Part shown: in pieces, positions 63,294 to 64,000 of the stretch | Layout: each line of letters begins with the position of its first letter | Numbering within the stretch: the first letter of the stretch is position 1 | Origin: Schistocerca nitens | Lineage: Eukaryota; Arthropoda; Insecta; Orthoptera; Acrididae | Direction: 5' to 3' | Assembly (NCBI RefSeq): GCF_023898315.1 | Contig: NC_064616.1 | Location: 530,801,102-530,865,101, forward strand | Length of the DNA stretch: 64,000 bases | Position numbers and translations under genes: made by a program | Notes under the pieces: generated by a model | What the model was told of the DNA's origin: nothing | What the model saw: the letters and a program-made list of their open reading frames with translations, nothing else | The model's database searches: none

Positions 63294-64000
63294 TTTTTTC
63301 TTTTTTTTCTGGATTAATACTGCTCAATAACAATTGAATGATTAAGTTATTTATCTTAAATTCAGTTATTCTATCATGACTGTTGCCAAATGACTATCTA
63401 ATTTGCTTGTAGCATTTTCATCTACTGAGCATGCTGTTTCATACCAGGCATTGCTTAGCTATGCGGGCTATAAGTGAACTGGATTCTGTCACTGCACAAG
63501 CTAATCCTATGAACTCAGCCTTTGTTTATCTCACTGCTTAGACTATTTCTTCATCTTCACTGTGAATTTCATTCATATGAAAAATATTTGTATTGTTTTA
63601 GATAAAAGTAACATATATACAGATTCATGAGCATAAATGTTCATAGTTAAAGAAGCCCCTGTATAATACCTAATTGCCCATAACACAGATCACTCCCACA
63701 GTTATACCTACAAAAAATTGCTTTTCTTGCAAAATTTTTCTATGTTATTATGTTCTATGAAATTGTGAAACTAAACAGGGGGCAACAACAGTTTCACATA
63801 TCTGCAAATTAAATTGGAAACAGCTATTTAGCTTATATTTTCTTAACTTAGTTTCTCTAGTGGTTGATTAATATTCTCATCCTAGACTGACTGATTAGCT
63901 ACATGATTATGAAGTAATGTTATGTAGAAGTTACAGTTAGTTTTCTGCCCATTTCATATAGTCCTAGATTATTATTCTCTGTGTCGAACTATATGAGGTA
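63294..64000. other. no recognisable feature
   Basis: AT-rich sequence that should still be nSyb intron if the upstream exons lie further right. No coding, repeat or splice signal with family support was found. Confidence 0.35.

Noticed and set aside
1-64000. CRISPR arrays, operons, ribosome-binding sites, prophage or plasmid origins
   Set aside because: No such structure was found; the sequence has eukaryotic splice sites, LINE, SINE and LTR elements throughout.

Overview
The window looks like an arthropod nuclear genome, most likely a large, repeat-rich orthopteran insect of the locust/grasshopper type. This is inference. It rests on the two exons of a neuronal synaptobrevin gene whose tail layout resembles fly nSyb, on very long introns, and on repeats that resemble families I remember from Schistocerca (tRNA-derived SINEs, Tc1/mariner elements with CAGGGTG or TGAGGTGACAAAAG ends, CR1-like and RTE-like LINEs, palindromic non-autonomous elements). 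Nothing bacterial, no operon and no CRISPR array was seen. I could not run any database search.

Layout. 1-3.8 kb: a DNA-transposon end, a broken CR1-like LINE and an RTE-like endonuclease fragment. 3.8-19.5 kb: a nested stack. Two diverged direct repeats (about 3.79-4.15 and 19.10-19.47 kb) flank a retroviral-type gag-like reading frame and may be the LTRs of a very old element. Inside this lies a piggyBac transposon (7681-16935) with TTAA duplications and matching inverted ends. A SINE sits inside the piggyBac, and so does a Ty3/gypsy LTR retrotransposon (9821-16605, two 233-bp LTRs). The gypsy element itself carries an RTE-like LINE with a 654-codon open frame. 19.5-34 kb: old LINE remnants on both strands, and a Tc1-like element (24036-27299) split by a younger, nearly intact mariner-superfamily transposon (24461-26582, 343-codon transposase, about 295-bp inverted repeats). 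35.5-36.1 kb: a diverged tandem array.

36-64 kb is the 3' part of a host gene on the minus strand that I identify as nSyb (VAMP). A 52-bp exon (61003-61054) encodes the transmembrane segment. The terminal exon (coding part 40255-40376) encodes a proline-rich tail and stop. The exon phases fit. The 20.6-kb intron between them holds a LINE split by a palindromic element, an RTE fragment, several Tc1-like copies, a long inverted repeat with arms of about 1.5 kb (48.6-50.1 and 52.4-53.9 kb) around a Tc1 element, one LINE inserted into another, a SINE and a second large palindrome. The upstream exons lie beyond 64 kb.

The only host protein-coding gene I can support is nSyb. Almost all other open frames belong to mobile elements, mostly dead. 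I see no clear new biological system. The observations most worth following are the long inverted repeat in a neuronal pre-mRNA, the four-level nest, the near-intact transposon with a locally frame-shifted N-terminus, and the poorly preserved gag-bearing element.
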